Below, in pieces: positions 53,119-61,538 of a DNA stretch of 64,000 nucleotides. Position 1 is the stretch's first letter. Each line of letters begins with the position of its first letter. The notes under the pieces are model-generated. The model was not told the DNA's origin. It did no database searches and saw only the letters and a program-made list of their open reading frames with translations. Where the stretch lies: the NCBI RefSeq assembly GCF_000711975.1, contig NZ_KL544001.1, positions 47,306-111,305 of the forward strand. Reading direction: 5' to 3'. This DNA comes from Desulfofalx alkaliphila DSM 12257 (GTDB lineage: Bacteria; Bacillota; Desulfotomaculia; Desulfotomaculales; Desulfohalotomaculaceae). Both the position numbers and the translations under genes were made by a program.

Positions 53119-54510
53119 ATGAGAATCAGCATTCGCTGGAAGCTGGCAGGCACTTATTTTATCATGATCGTTCTTACCCTGCTCTTGGCCGATTGGCTGG
53201 CCTACACGGCCTTAAAAGATCACTACCTGCAGGAAAGGGAAGATGCCTACCGGGTGCATACCAACGTGGTGGGTACTTACGCCGGAGAGTATATTCTGGG
53301 TGAATATATGGCCATGCCTACCCTTATTCGGGATTACGGCAACCAGGTGGATGCCCGGGTGGTGCTGTTAAACCGACAGGGTTATGTGGTGGGTGATTCC
53401 TTTAATGAGCAGTGGATTATCGGTATGCAGCTGAAGCACCCGGAGGTACAGGCGGCTCTCCGGGGGGAAACCGCATCGGGCACCCAATATGTTTCTGACG
53501 AGGAATGGGTGATGTATATATCGGTGCCGGTGACCCGCCAAAAGGAAGTGGTGGGGGCTGTGCTGCTGTCCACCGACATAACGGACATTGGTGAGGCCCT
53601 GGATTCCCTGCTAAGGCGAATGGTCCTTTTTTCCCTGCTGGGCGGAATGCTGGCGGGCCTAATTGGCCTCTGGCTGTCGGTGGAAGTTACCCGGCCGGTG
53701 CAGGAACTGACAGAAGCGGTGGAGCGAGTGGCCATGGGCAATTTAGACCAGCGGGTACCGGTGCACAGCAGGGATGAATTGGGACAGCTGGCCAAGGCAT
53801 TTAACACCATGGCCATAAAGTTGGCACGGTTTGACCGCACCAGGCAGGAGTTTATAGCCAACGCCTCCCACGAGTTAAAATCACCCCTATCATCCATCAA
53901 GGCGCTGGCCGAATCACTGACCTACGGTGACGAGCGGGATGTGGTGGTGTATAAGGAGTATTTAAATGATATTAATTCCGAGGTGGACAGATTAAACCGT
54001 TTGGTACACGACCTGCTAAAGCTGGCCCAACTGGAGGACGAAAACACGGTACTGCAAAAAGAGCTGCAGTCGATATCTGACATTATTCAGCGCATTGTAA
54101 ACCTGATGAAGCCCCAGGCCAAGTTAAAAGAAATAAGCCTGAGGGCATACACGCCGGAAGACATATTTTGGCCGGTGGACAGGGATACCCTGTCCGGGGT
54201 GCTGTTAAATTTGGTGGATAACGGCATTAAATATACCCCCCCGGGGGGAAGGGTTGAGGTGGAATGCCAAAGCCAGGGGGAGGAACTGGTCATCCGGGTG
54301 GCAGACACCGGAGAGGGCATCCCCCCCGAAGAACTGCCCCTTATATTTGAAAGGTTTTACCGGGTAGATAAGGCCCGTGCCCGGCAAACGGGGGGCACCG
54401 GCCTGGGCCTGTCAATTGTGGAAGAAGGTGTTAAACTGTTGGGGGGTACCATTTCGGTGGAAAGTGAGCCGGCCCGGGGTACGGTGTTTACCATCAACTT
54501 GCCCAAATAG
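53119..54510 (+). CDS. Transmembrane sensor histidine kinase (WalK/ResE-like)
   Basis: A 463-residue kinase. Helix 1 near 10-28 (AGTYFIMIVLTLLLADWL), an extracellular sensor of ~135 residues, helix 2 (LFSLLGGMLAGLIGLWL), HAMP (VTRPVQELTEAVERVA), HisKA with the His in FIANASHELKSPLSSIKALA, then HATPase_c with LVDNGIKYT, DTGEGIPPEELPLIF and GGTGLGLSIVEEG. It phosphorylates the regulator encoded just upstream. The stimulus cannot be told from sequence. Confidence 0.93.
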   Translation: MRISIRWKLAGTYFIMIVLTLLLADWLAYTALKDHYLQEREDAYRVHTNVVGTYAGEYILGEYMAMPTLIRDYGNQVDARVVLLNRQGYVVGDSFNEQWIIGMQLKHPEVQAALRGETASGTQYVSDEEWVMYISVPVTRQKEVVGAVLLSTDITDIGEALDSLLRRMVLFSLLGGMLAGLIGLWLSVEVTRPVQELTEAVERVAMGNLDQRVPVHSRDELGQLAKAFNTMAIKLARFDRTRQEFIANASHELKSPLSSIKALAESLTYGDERDVVVYKEYLNDINSEVDRLNRLVHDLLKLAQLEDENTVLQKELQSISDIIQRIVNLMKPQAKLKEISLRAYTPEDIFWPVDRDTLSGVLLNLVDNGIKYTPPGGRVEVECQSQGEELVIRVADTGEGIPPEELPLIFERFYRVDKARARQTGGTGLGLSIVEEGVKLLGGTISVESEPARGTVFTINLPK

Positions 54511-54614
54511 GCATTAAACTTAATACTTTTGTAATAATTATTTATTTGTGCGTAATAAGTTTTGTATATAATAAACCCAGCAACTGATCAGCAAGGCGGA
54601 TGGGAGGGTAAAGG

Positions 54615-55508
54615 ATGAATACCGAGGGGGATCGCATCGTTTTTAACCGAGCCCAGGCGGCAGCCCTGATCGCCATCATCTTTTTAGCATTACTGATGCT
54701 GGCCCTGGCCGGTTGCAGCCGGCAGGCCAAGATTGAAAACACCGATGCTAACCAACCGCCAATCAGTTCAAAACCGCAGCAACAGGTGGAATATGTAAAG
54801 CTCTACTTTGCCGATAAAGATGCCATGTACCTTCAGCCTGAAGTAAGGCAAGTAAGCGTGCAGGGTGAAACACTGGCTGAGGTGGTAATAAAAGAACTAA
54901 TAGCCGGCCCCCGGCAGAAGGACTTAATCCGCACCATTCCCCCGGAAACAAAACTGCTCTCTTTTCAAGTTACCGACGGTGTGGGCTTTGTAAACTTTTC
55001 AAAGGAACTGAAGTCAAAACACTGGGGGGGTACCACCGGTGAATTTTTCACCCTTTATTCGGTGGTGAACACCTTGGCAGATCTGGGACTGGCCGATACG
55101 GTACAGTTTTTGGTGGAAGGGGAAAAGCACGAAACCCTGGCCGGTCATTTTGAAATTTTTGAACCGCTGGGCCCCAACTGGAATGCGGTGATACCCGGTG
55201 AAATTCACCTGGGCCCCCTGGAAGTCAATGAAGAAAGAATGCGCGAAGTACAGGAAGCGGCAGACCAGGGGCTTGAAACATGGTACTTGGACCCCTTGGC
55301 GGTGGCCCGGGAAATGGGCAGCAGGCTGGGTTTTGACCCCCGGCTGGATGAGTTTGAGCTGCTCACCCTTGAGGAGGGCCGGTCTGAGGTGCTGGTCACC
55401 CATGACCGGGAGGATTATGTCATCCACCTGGTTCAGCCGGTTAAAAGGGGCGACGGCGGAGTATGGAGCATTAACAAAGTTAACACCCACATAAATATAA
55501 ATAAATAA
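54615..55508 (+). CDS. GerM-domain lipoprotein
   Basis: A 297-residue protein. The hydrophobic stretch ALIAIIFLALLMLALAGCS ends in a lipobox (LAGC). A GerMN domain follows at ~55-170 (VKLYFADKDAMYLQPEVRQV; VVIKELIAGPRQKDLIRTIP; VGFVNFSKELKSKHWGGTTG). The last ~100 residues are less conserved. GerM proteins take part in spore formation and germination in Bacillus; others support cell-wall machinery. It follows the two-component pair by 104 bp. Confidence 0.87.
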   Translation: MNTEGDRIVFNRAQAAALIAIIFLALLMLALAGCSRQAKIENTDANQPPISSKPQQQVEYVKLYFADKDAMYLQPEVRQVSVQGETLAEVVIKELIAGPRQKDLIRTIPPETKLLSFQVTDGVGFVNFSKELKSKHWGGTTGEFFTLYSVVNTLADLGLADTVQFLVEGEKHETLAGHFEIFEPLGPNWNAVIPGEIHLGPLEVNEERMREVQEAADQGLETWYLDPLAVAREMGSRLGFDPRLDEFELLTLEEGRSEVLVTHDREDYVIHLVQPVKRGDGGVWSINKVNTHININK

Positions 55509-55515
55509 ACCCACA

Positions 55516-55560
55516 AAAACGAAACAACCCTAACCTGCACCGTTAGGGTTGTTTCGTTTT
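55516..55560. terminator. Bidirectional terminator between gerM-type gene and the HAD gene
   Basis: 19-bp perfect arms (55516-55534 and 55542-55560) around CTGCACC, with AAAA/TTTT flanks on both strands. The stop codon of the minus-strand HAD gene (55559-55561) overlaps the right arm. Confidence 0.95.
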
Positions 55561-56182
55561 ATAATAGATCATCCCAACTGTCCAATATTAAATCGGGCTG
55601 ATGTTTTAACAGGCTTTCCTTTTTTGCTATGCCCCAGGGAACGGCAACGGATTTTACCCCCGCCGCCTTGGCAGCCATAATGTCAAAGGGGCTGTCGCCA
55701 ACGTACATGGTTTGCTCGGGCCGGCGCTTAAGTCTTTCTAAGGCCGCAAAAATAGGCTCGGGCTGGGGTTTGTGCTTGTCCACATCCTGGGCGCCAATGA
55801 GCACCTGCATATACTTATCCATACCTAAAAAATCGATGCTGCGTTGGGCCACCTTGGTGCTCTTGGATGTTACCACTCCCATTACAATGCCCTGCTCCCT
55901 TAACCTGGCCAGCATCTCCATTGTGCCGGGGTAGGCAGTGGTGTAGCGGTCGTGGTCAAGGGAGTAATAGTGTTGATAGAGTTTAAAAAAATCCTCTTCC
56001 CGGTCGGCCCCGGCAAAGTGAATGCCAATATCCCTTAAGGCCCGGCCCACCCACTGCATCACGTCCCCTTGGCCCCAGGGAATATTCATTTGCTCAAACA
56101 CCCTTTTATAGGTGCGTTTAATTAAGGGCAGTGAGTCAATCAGTGTTCCGTCCAAGTCAAACAGAACAGTATTGTATTCCAT
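55559..56182 (-). CDS. HAD hydrolase, PpaX/phosphoglycolate-phosphatase type
   Basis: A 207-residue HAD phosphatase: motif I LFDLDGTLIDSLP, motif II GVVTSKST, motif III Lys in DKHKPQPEPIF, motif IV YVGDSPFDIMAAKAAG, and an alpha-helical cap. It most resembles the pyrophosphatase PpaX and phosphoglycolate phosphatases. AGGTGG precedes the ATG. It is the third gene of the HAM1-SIR2 transcript, 17 bp after the SIR2 stop. Either it is a housekeeping gene that shares the promoter, or a nucleotide phosphatase that tunes the signal; I cannot tell which. Confidence 0.87.
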   Translation of the reverse strand: MEYNTVLFDLDGTLIDSLPLIKRTYKRVFEQMNIPWGQGDVMQWVGRALRDIGIHFAGADREEDFFKLYQHYYSLDHDRYTTAYPGTMEMLARLREQGIVMGVVTSKSTKVAQRSIDFLGMDKYMQVLIGAQDVDKHKPQPEPIFAALERLKRRPEQTMYVGDSPFDIMAAKAAGVKSVAVPWGIAKKESLLKHQPDLILDSWDDLL

Positions 56183-56199
56183 AGTAAAAAACCACCTAA

Positions 56200-56997
56200 C
56201 TATAAATTATTTACCCGCTCATAGAGTTCCTTCATAAAGTTCACAAAGTCTGTCTCGTGATTATCAGAGTTTAAACATATTATTCGCATACCCTTCTTAC
56301 CGTATATTTCCTCAAAAACCGGGTTGGGTTTCATGGTTACCATATATGCCTTACAACTGGACTTCATTATTTTAAACAACTTGCTCCACATATAGCGCAC
56401 GTTTAAATCCCTAAAACTGTAACCTAAAAAGAGCACAGTTTTGCCCAACAAGTCAGACCGCAGTTTAATATCGATGGGCCCGTTCATATCCAACCTGTTA
56501 TGATAATCAGACTCGCTGATCACAAGGGTTTCGTCATGGTCTAAACTGCCGTGAAATTTAACTATTTGTGTGACGTTTTCTTGGGCGCAGAGGATGTCGT
56601 CCAGTGTGGCTATACGGCAGTAGGGGTACCGGTGATACTTAAAAGCCTCTTCCAGGGTTTCGTCAAAATTAGTGGTATAAATGGTGGGGAAATTTAGCTT
56701 AACTAAGTATTCGTGGGCCTTTGAAGAAGAAATGTCGTAACCGGTGTCTCTAAGGTTGCGGTCAATTATTTTGGCAATGCGGTTTTTGCTGCCATATTTA
56801 AGTATGTGGTACTCGGCAATTTGCAAAAAATCCCCGTGCATTAAGAGCACTTGGGGGTGGTAATCCAGGTCTTCGGCCACCTTATAAATTAGGCTTTCCC
56901 AGCCCGGCAGCCCCAGGTTGCGGGAAATTCCCGCCCCCACAAAGGGAATAATGCGCTTTTCTTTTATCTCTTGGGCCAGTTCGTCCAATACTCTCAA
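56200..56997 (-). CDS. SIR2-like NADase-type protein (KomC-like effector candidate)
   Basis: A 265-residue SIR2-fold protein of the kind found in phage defence (SIR2_2), not a protein deacetylase: there is no zinc-finger Cys quartet. NAD-site motifs are FVGAGISRNLGLPGW (G21-S25), TTNFDETLEEAF (N110, D112), KFHGSLDH with the catalytic-type His149, and LGYSFRDLNVRYMW. All residues needed for NAD cleavage appear intact. TTG 56997 overlaps the stop of the HAM1-like gene (TTGA), with GGGAGG upstream, so translation is coupled. I infer an NAD+-depleting effector controlled by the HAM1-like partner. Confidence 0.88.
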   Translation of the reverse strand: MRVLDELAQEIKEKRIIPFVGAGISRNLGLPGWESLIYKVAEDLDYHPQVLLMHGDFLQIAEYHILKYGSKNRIAKIIDRNLRDTGYDISSSKAHEYLVKLNFPTIYTTNFDETLEEAFKYHRYPYCRIATLDDILCAQENVTQIVKFHGSLDHDETLVISESDYHNRLDMNGPIDIKLRSDLLGKTVLFLGYSFRDLNVRYMWSKLFKIMKSSCKAYMVTMKPNPVFEEIYGKKGMRIICLNSDNHETDFVNFMKELYERVNNL

Positions 56998-57581
56998 GAT
57001 CTTGACCTCCCTTGGGAAAGAAGAAAGCTTTTAAATTCTGCCGCTGCGGTGCGGCGCATTGAGATGGCTAACTTTTCATCGGGGCTCATTTCTCCAAAGG
57101 TGCGGCTGTGCCCCTGGGGAATAAAGACCGGGTCCCACTGGCTGCCGTTTTCACCCCGGGGTTCCGGTGCAATGGTGCCCTTTAATCTTCCCTCAAAGAG
57201 ATAAATTTTTTTGCCGTCGCAGTAGCCAATGGTGGTGATGGCCACAGCGCTGCGGTTCTTTTCGTTTTCCATCAACTTAATAAAGCCGGTAAGCTTTAAT
57301 TTTTCCCAAAATGTATCGGTAAGGCCGCCGGGCAGCCCCTGCCAGGCGTCCACATAGAGGCCGGTTTGATCCACAAAGAGGGGGGCACGCTTTTCATCAA
57401 AGGCATGAAGGGTTTTAGCCTGCACAATATCCCGGTGATTGTCGCCCAGGGGCTCGGCAGTATCAAACCAAACGGGGGTAAATTCCACCGGGCTCAGCAG
57501 TTTGCTGTATTCATAATTTTTTTCTTTATTTTTACTGACAAATCGCAGTGGGCGGCTGACATAAAATGCTTTGTAACCCAT
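56994..57581 (-). CDS. HAM1/RdgB-like (non-canonical purine NTP pyrophosphatase) protein, probable nucleotide sensor (KomB-like)
   Basis: A 195-residue HAM1-family protein: nucleotide loop FVSKNKEKNYEY near 14-25, central VDQTGLYVDAWQGLPG at 70-85, and GSQWDPVFIPQGHSRTFGEM with SPDEKLAIS at 146-174. Housekeeping RdgB/ITPA enzymes have an acidic pair (D-D-S-G or E-D-S-G) at 71-74; here it reads D71-Q72-T73-G74, so the catalytic-base Asp is replaced. The usual S-H-R near 174 is S-M-R. This suggests binding of (d)ITP-like nucleotides without normal hydrolysis. ATG 57581 follows AGGAGG. It heads the operon with SIR2. Confidence 0.85.
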   Translation of the reverse strand: MGYKAFYVSRPLRFVSKNKEKNYEYSKLLSPVEFTPVWFDTAEPLGDNHRDIVQAKTLHAFDEKRAPLFVDQTGLYVDAWQGLPGGLTDTFWEKLKLTGFIKLMENEKNRSAVAITTIGYCDGKKIYLFEGRLKGTIAPEPRGENGSQWDPVFIPQGHSRTFGEMSPDEKLAISMRRTAAAEFKSFLLSQGRSRS

Positions 57582-57674
57582 AGGCACCCTCCTATGAATG
57601 TTTACTGCGTACTTTACTTTAAATTTAATATAACATACAATTAACCTTAGCGGTTGAAAATTGGAGGAATAGAG

Positions 57675-58343
57675 TTGAAAAAGCCTTTGTTTTATGTGCT
57701 CCAGTACGCTTGGTTTGTACTGGGTCTATTAGTTCTGTCGCTGGGTATTGTACTTTTGGTGCAGGCCTGGTTGGGCCCAACCCCCTGGGATGTACTGCAT
57801 TTGGGTTTAACTAACTACCTGCCCTTTACCTTTGGCCAAGTTATGATTGGCCTTGGTGTTTTGCTGGTGCTCATTAGTTGGCTCTTGGGCGAAAAACCCT
57901 ATACAGGCACCCTGTTAAACATGGTACTCATTGGCATCTTTGTGGATATTATTATGCAGGGCCATTTGCTGCCGGTGCCCCAGCACCTGGCCTTTCGCAT
58001 CCTCTATATGGTGGCCGGCACACTGGCCTGCGGCTTTGCCACCGGGGTTTACATCAGTGCAAAACTGGGTGCCGGGCCCAGAGACAGCCTGATGCTGGCC
58101 CTGCACCGCATCACCGGCCTGCGCATTGGAGCGGTGCGCACCGCAATGGAAGTGACGGTGGTTGTGGTGGGCTTTTTACTGGGGGGCCACTTTGGTGTGG
58201 GCACAATTTTTTTCTCGGTGACAATAGGCTGGGTAACGGAATTTTTCCTCAGCCTGTTTAGAAAGATAGCCCAGAGCGAGAGGTTTTCGGTCTTTAAGGA
58301 AAGATATCTTATCAAAGAGGTCTACGGCATTGAAAGGGGCTAG
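57675..58343 (+). CDS. YczE/YitT-like integral membrane protein
   Basis: A 222-residue protein with five or six membrane helices. It begins YVLQYAWFVLGLLVLSLGIV and has the family's repeated pattern GPTPWDVLHLGLTNYLPFTF and ISAKLGAGPRDSLMLALHRITG. Function of the YczE family is unknown. TTG 57675 follows GGAGG by 7 nt; TTG 57654 lies ahead of the SD. It is divergent from the HAM1-SIR2 operon, with a shared ~93-bp upstream region. Confidence 0.85.
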   Translation: MKKPLFYVLQYAWFVLGLLVLSLGIVLLVQAWLGPTPWDVLHLGLTNYLPFTFGQVMIGLGVLLVLISWLLGEKPYTGTLLNMVLIGIFVDIIMQGHLLPVPQHLAFRILYMVAGTLACGFATGVYISAKLGAGPRDSLMLALHRITGLRIGAVRTAMEVTVVVVGFLLGGHFGVGTIFFSVTIGWVTEFFLSLFRKIAQSERFSVFKERYLIKEVYGIERG

Positions 58344-58379
58344 AAAAAGGAAAAAGACAGTCGAAAGGAAAGTATAAAG

Positions 58380-58421
58380 AAACTACCCGTCGGTTGCCAA
58401 AGGCCTGACAGGTAGTTTTTT
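58380..58421 (+). terminator. Terminator after the YczE-like gene
   Basis: AAACTACC and GGTAGTTT at the base with inner GTC/GAC pairing, followed by TTTT. Confidence 0.8.
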
Positions 58422-58426
58422 CATCT

Positions 58427-59272
58427 TTAATATTGCAAACTGCCCTTTCTTCCCAAAAGGCAGGGCAAATGGCCAAAGACCAAAATATCTCCCAGGTAGC
58501 CGTAAAAGGCCCTTTCCCCGGCTTTAATTGGTCGGCCGCATACCGGGCAGGGGCTTTCCTCTTTGCAGGGTAGAATTATACCCTCTACCTCTTGCCCGTC
58601 AACCTTCACTGTGGCGTAATCTAACTTGCCCTTATAGGGTTCCATGGGTGAGCAGGCCGGGTGAAAATAATGGCGCGTTTTCTTGCCCTTATGGCGCAAA
58701 CGATACTCCACCATGGGTGAGTAGGGCAAAATTTTCCCCTTGCATTTATGGCATTTTCGCGGCCGGGCAAAGGTATTTCTTAAACGGTAGCGGGTTTTGG
58801 CCGGTGCCATTCTGGCCTCCCTGTCCTTCCAGTAGCGGGCCGGATCCGGCTGGCTTTTAACCCACTTCTCAACCTGCCGGTAAAAGGTGCGGTAATCCCG
58901 GTCTTCTAACTTGAAATTTGCAGGCACGCCGGCTTCCACCAGCTGTTTATAAAAGGCCTCTTCGGCAGAGTGGTGGGCAATGCCGTCCATCTTGGCAGTT
59001 TCCCAGTTGTAGCCTTCCTTTTCTAACCACTGATGCAGCGTGTGAAAAATATTCCCTGAACATACCAGCACCCGGTCTGACTTGCTTACCCCAGCTTTTT
59101 TCATCAGCCCTATCATCAACCGGCAGGCCATTTCAGACATGCCAATATCCTCGTTCCAGGTTAAAGGAAGCTTTACGGAGTAAACCTCCTGCGGTTCTTC
59201 ACTCACCAGCACCAGTACCTCAGAGAAAGCCCTGCATCCGCCGCCGGCATCCTCTATGTACCAAGTGCGCAT
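58427..59272 (-). CDS. Hypothetical protein with two C-terminal zinc-finger motifs
   Basis: A 281-residue protein of no family I know. The N-terminal ~110 residues have alternating strands and helices (TWYIEDAGGGCRAFSEVLVL; DRVLVCSGNIFHTLHQWLEK), perhaps an RNase H- or nucleotide-fold domain. A basic linker with ARMAPAKTRYRLRNTF follows. Two treble-clef-like zinc sites end it: C-x2-C (CHKC) with HYFHPAC, and C-x2-C (CPVC) with H-x2-C (HLPC). GGGGGT precedes ATG 59272. A nucleic-acid role is inference only. Confidence 0.65.
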   Translation of the reverse strand: MRTWYIEDAGGGCRAFSEVLVLVSEEPQEVYSVKLPLTWNEDIGMSEMACRLMIGLMKKAGVSKSDRVLVCSGNIFHTLHQWLEKEGYNWETAKMDGIAHHSAEEAFYKQLVEAGVPANFKLEDRDYRTFYRQVEKWVKSQPDPARYWKDREARMAPAKTRYRLRNTFARPRKCHKCKGKILPYSPMVEYRLRHKGKKTRHYFHPACSPMEPYKGKLDYATVKVDGQEVEGIILPCKEESPCPVCGRPIKAGERAFYGYLGDILVFGHLPCLLGRKGSLQY

Positions 59273-59378
59273 TGTAATACCCCCAAACAATTTAGTCACA
59301 AAAGACATTATAACACAAAAAGGGCAGGTTAAGCGGCCAAGCGCAATAACCCACCCTAACTATTAAAGCATGTAAGTC

Positions 59379-59678
59379 TTACTCCAGCCTGATTATCATT
59401 GTATTTTCTTCTTCATTGTACTCCACCGGATAGGTTCCCTTAACAGTGATACCAAAATGATTTAAAAAATTTTTAGCATTGATTTTGCGGCGGGTAATTT
59501 TAAAACCTTCACCCTTATTAACTCCTTTAATGGCAATGATCTTATTTGCTTTATCATAACCAAGGATGGCATACTCACTGTTTAATTTATCAACTGCTAA
59601 TTCACCCAGGGTTATATGGTTTTTGCTAATCATTGCATTATAGGAGTTGCGCGGGCTATACCATTCCATGTTAGACAT
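59379..59678 (-). CDS. Hypothetical protein, 99 aa
   Basis: A small soluble protein. The middle (LGELAVDKLNSEYAILGYDK ANKIIAIKGV) suggests a short beta-rich fold; the end (PVEYNEEENTMIIRLE) is acidic. No signal or membrane helix; no named family recognised. It starts at 59678 or at the in-frame ATG 59669. Promoter and terminator are unclear. It has no apparent partner. Confidence 0.55.
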   Translation of the reverse strand: MSNMEWYSPRNSYNAMISKNHITLGELAVDKLNSEYAILGYDKANKIIAIKGVNKGEGFKITRRKINAKNFLNHFGITVKGTYPVEYNEEENTMIIRLE

Positions 59679-59752
59679 TAAAAGGCCCCCTTATCCTGGC
59701 AGTTTTTCAAAATTATAACCATAAATTTACTTTTAGTCAAACATATATTTTA

Positions 59753-59785
59753 ATAAAAATAACCTGCCGATTAATGACAGGTTAT
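59753..59785 (-). terminator. Terminator overlapping the comB stop
   Basis: On the minus strand ATAACCTG and CAGGTTAT form the stem and TTTTTATT follows. The comB TAA (59782-59784) is inside the stem. Confidence 0.8.
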
Positions 59786-60591
59786 GTCACAATAACACCA
59801 TCTTTATACTTAGGTACAAGTGAATATGTATTTAGTTGTGAACAATAAATTAAATCATCGGTCATGCCAAGTTGAACCAGTTTTTGGCCGTGCAGGGAAT
59901 CATAAAGTGCATCTAAAGTGTTATCATTGTAATAGATAGCTAGACGATAGGCTGCCACGGCCATGTCATCAAGTATTATTAAATCTTGGCAATTACTATC
60001 AAGCGGTGTTTCTTCTTGGTATACACTGTTTGTTAACCGGCGCCTGGGGGCCAGTGACCTGCCCCTGTATTCCTTTACCCCCTTTATTTCTAATAACTCC
60101 TTAATTATCCACCCTGCTGCCAGTGTATCTTCCAGGGAAAACTTGCCCCGGGTACCGGCACAGGCTAGCAAAATATGGCCCTTAAAGGCCGCCAACTCTT
60201 GGGCCACCGCCCTGACGTTTAAAAGGCTGCCCATTAAAACATGGGCTGCCCTCTGCACAGCCAGCTCAATTGTGCCGGTGCCGTTGGTGGTGGTCAGGAC
60301 CACCGTTTTTCCGCCCACCTTATCCGCAGTATACTCCAGGGGGGAGTTGCCCAGGTGAAAGCCCGGCAGCCTTACCGCCCCCCGCTCGCCCCCCAGCAGC
60401 ACCTTGCCCTTGGCGGCGGCCAAGGCCCGGGCTTCCTCCACCTCTGCCACGGCAATTACCCCCCGGCAGCCGTTGGCAAGGGCGGTGGTAATGGTGGTGG
60501 TGGCCCGCAAAATATCCAGCACCACCGCCGTCTGATAGCTTTGTTGTAAGTCCTTTAACCCCGCTCGGGTTGAAACAAGAGATATCCTCAT
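59782..60591 (-). CDS. comB: 2-phosphosulfolactate phosphatase family protein (ComB)
   Basis: A 269-residue ComB-family protein: VVLDILRATTTITTALANGC near 25, LGGERGAVRLPGFHLGNSPL near 67, LTTTNGTGTIELAV near 100, and ACAGTRGKFSLEDTLAAGWI near 145. ComB removes phosphate from 2-phosphosulfolactate in coenzyme M synthesis. Outside methanogens the role is unsettled; in spore-formers sulfolactate is a known spore solute, so that route is plausible. It is divergent from motA. Confidence 0.9.
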   Translation of the reverse strand: MRISLVSTRAGLKDLQQSYQTAVVLDILRATTTITTALANGCRGVIAVAEVEEARALAAAKGKVLLGGERGAVRLPGFHLGNSPLEYTADKVGGKTVVLTTTNGTGTIELAVQRAAHVLMGSLLNVRAVAQELAAFKGHILLACAGTRGKFSLEDTLAAGWIIKELLEIKGVKEYRGRSLAPRRRLTNSVYQEETPLDSNCQDLIILDDMAVAAYRLAIYYNDNTLDALYDSLHGQKLVQLGMTDDLIYCSQLNTYSLVPKYKDGVIVT

Positions 60592-60756
60592 ACTTGTATT
60601 ATATTACATACCCCTATTATTTATGGCACCCTGCCAATAATTTCTGGTTAAGTTTCTAAACTTTGACAAAACAAGGCAGGACTTTCTCTAAGTAAAGTCG
60701 TATTTTCTTATTTAGTTGCAGTATAGCAAAAAAGTAGGGGGGTACGATGTAATCTT

Positions 60757-61536
60757 ATGAACTTTATTGTGCCGTTTGGTTTACTGTTAGCATTTTTTTC
60801 GCTAATAATTGGTTTTACCCTGGAAGGAGGGAGCATAAGTGCACTTATTGCCCCTTCTGCGGCGATAATTGTATTTGGCGGAACCTTTGGGGCAACCATT
60901 GTTGCCTATAGCTTTAACGAAGTAAAGAACATTCCCAATCTCCTTAAGATGGTACTGGTAAAAAAGATACCGCCATACCATGAGGCCATAGATCAAATAG
61001 TGGAATTATCAGATAAGGCCAGGCGAGAGGGCCTCTTATATATAGACAACCAGTTAGATCAAATAGATGATCCCTTTTTGCGCAAAGCAATGCAATTGGT
61101 GGTGGATGGCACCGACCCTGAAATGGTGCGCAACATTTTAGAAACCGAGATGTATTCTGCCCACGAACGTCATGAGGTGGGCGCCAGCATATTTGAAAGT
61201 GCCGGCGGCTATTCACCCACCCTGGGTATTATCGGCACAGTGATGGGCCTGGTACACGTGCTGGGCAGCATAAGCGACCCCGATTCCTTGGGGCCGGCCA
61301 TTGCCATGGCCTTTGCGGCTTGCTTGTACGGTGTTGCCGCGGCAAACATATTTTTCTTCCCGGTGGCCCACCGGCTGCAAAATTTAAGTAAACAGGAGCT
61401 AGTATTAAAGGAGCTGCAAATAGAAGGTGTGCTTTCATTACAAGCCGGATATAACCCGATGCTTATTCGTGAAAGATTAAATGCCTTTTTAAGGCATTCA
61501 AATCTCCAGCGCCGTGCTGATGAAGAGGAAGAATAA
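60757..61536 (+). CDS. motA: Flagellar stator protein MotA
   Basis: A 259-residue MotA/MotP protein with four membrane helices: FGLLLAFFSLIIGFTLEGG, SALIAPSAAIIVFGGTFGAT, then two after the cytoplasmic loop (TLGIIGTVMGLVHVLGSIS; AIAMAFAACLYGVAAANIFF). The cytoplasmic loop has the charged ERHEVG region that meets FliG. With MotB it forms the ion channel that turns the flagellum. Its stop is 2 bp before motB. Confidence 0.93.
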   Translation: MNFIVPFGLLLAFFSLIIGFTLEGGSISALIAPSAAIIVFGGTFGATIVAYSFNEVKNIPNLLKMVLVKKIPPYHEAIDQIVELSDKARREGLLYIDNQLDQIDDPFLRKAMQLVVDGTDPEMVRNILETEMYSAHERHEVGASIFESAGGYSPTLGIIGTVMGLVHVLGSISDPDSLGPAIAMAFAACLYGVAAANIFFFPVAHRLQNLSKQELVLKELQIEGVLSLQAGYNPMLIRERLNAFLRHSNLQRRADEEEE

Positions 61537-61538
61537 AT

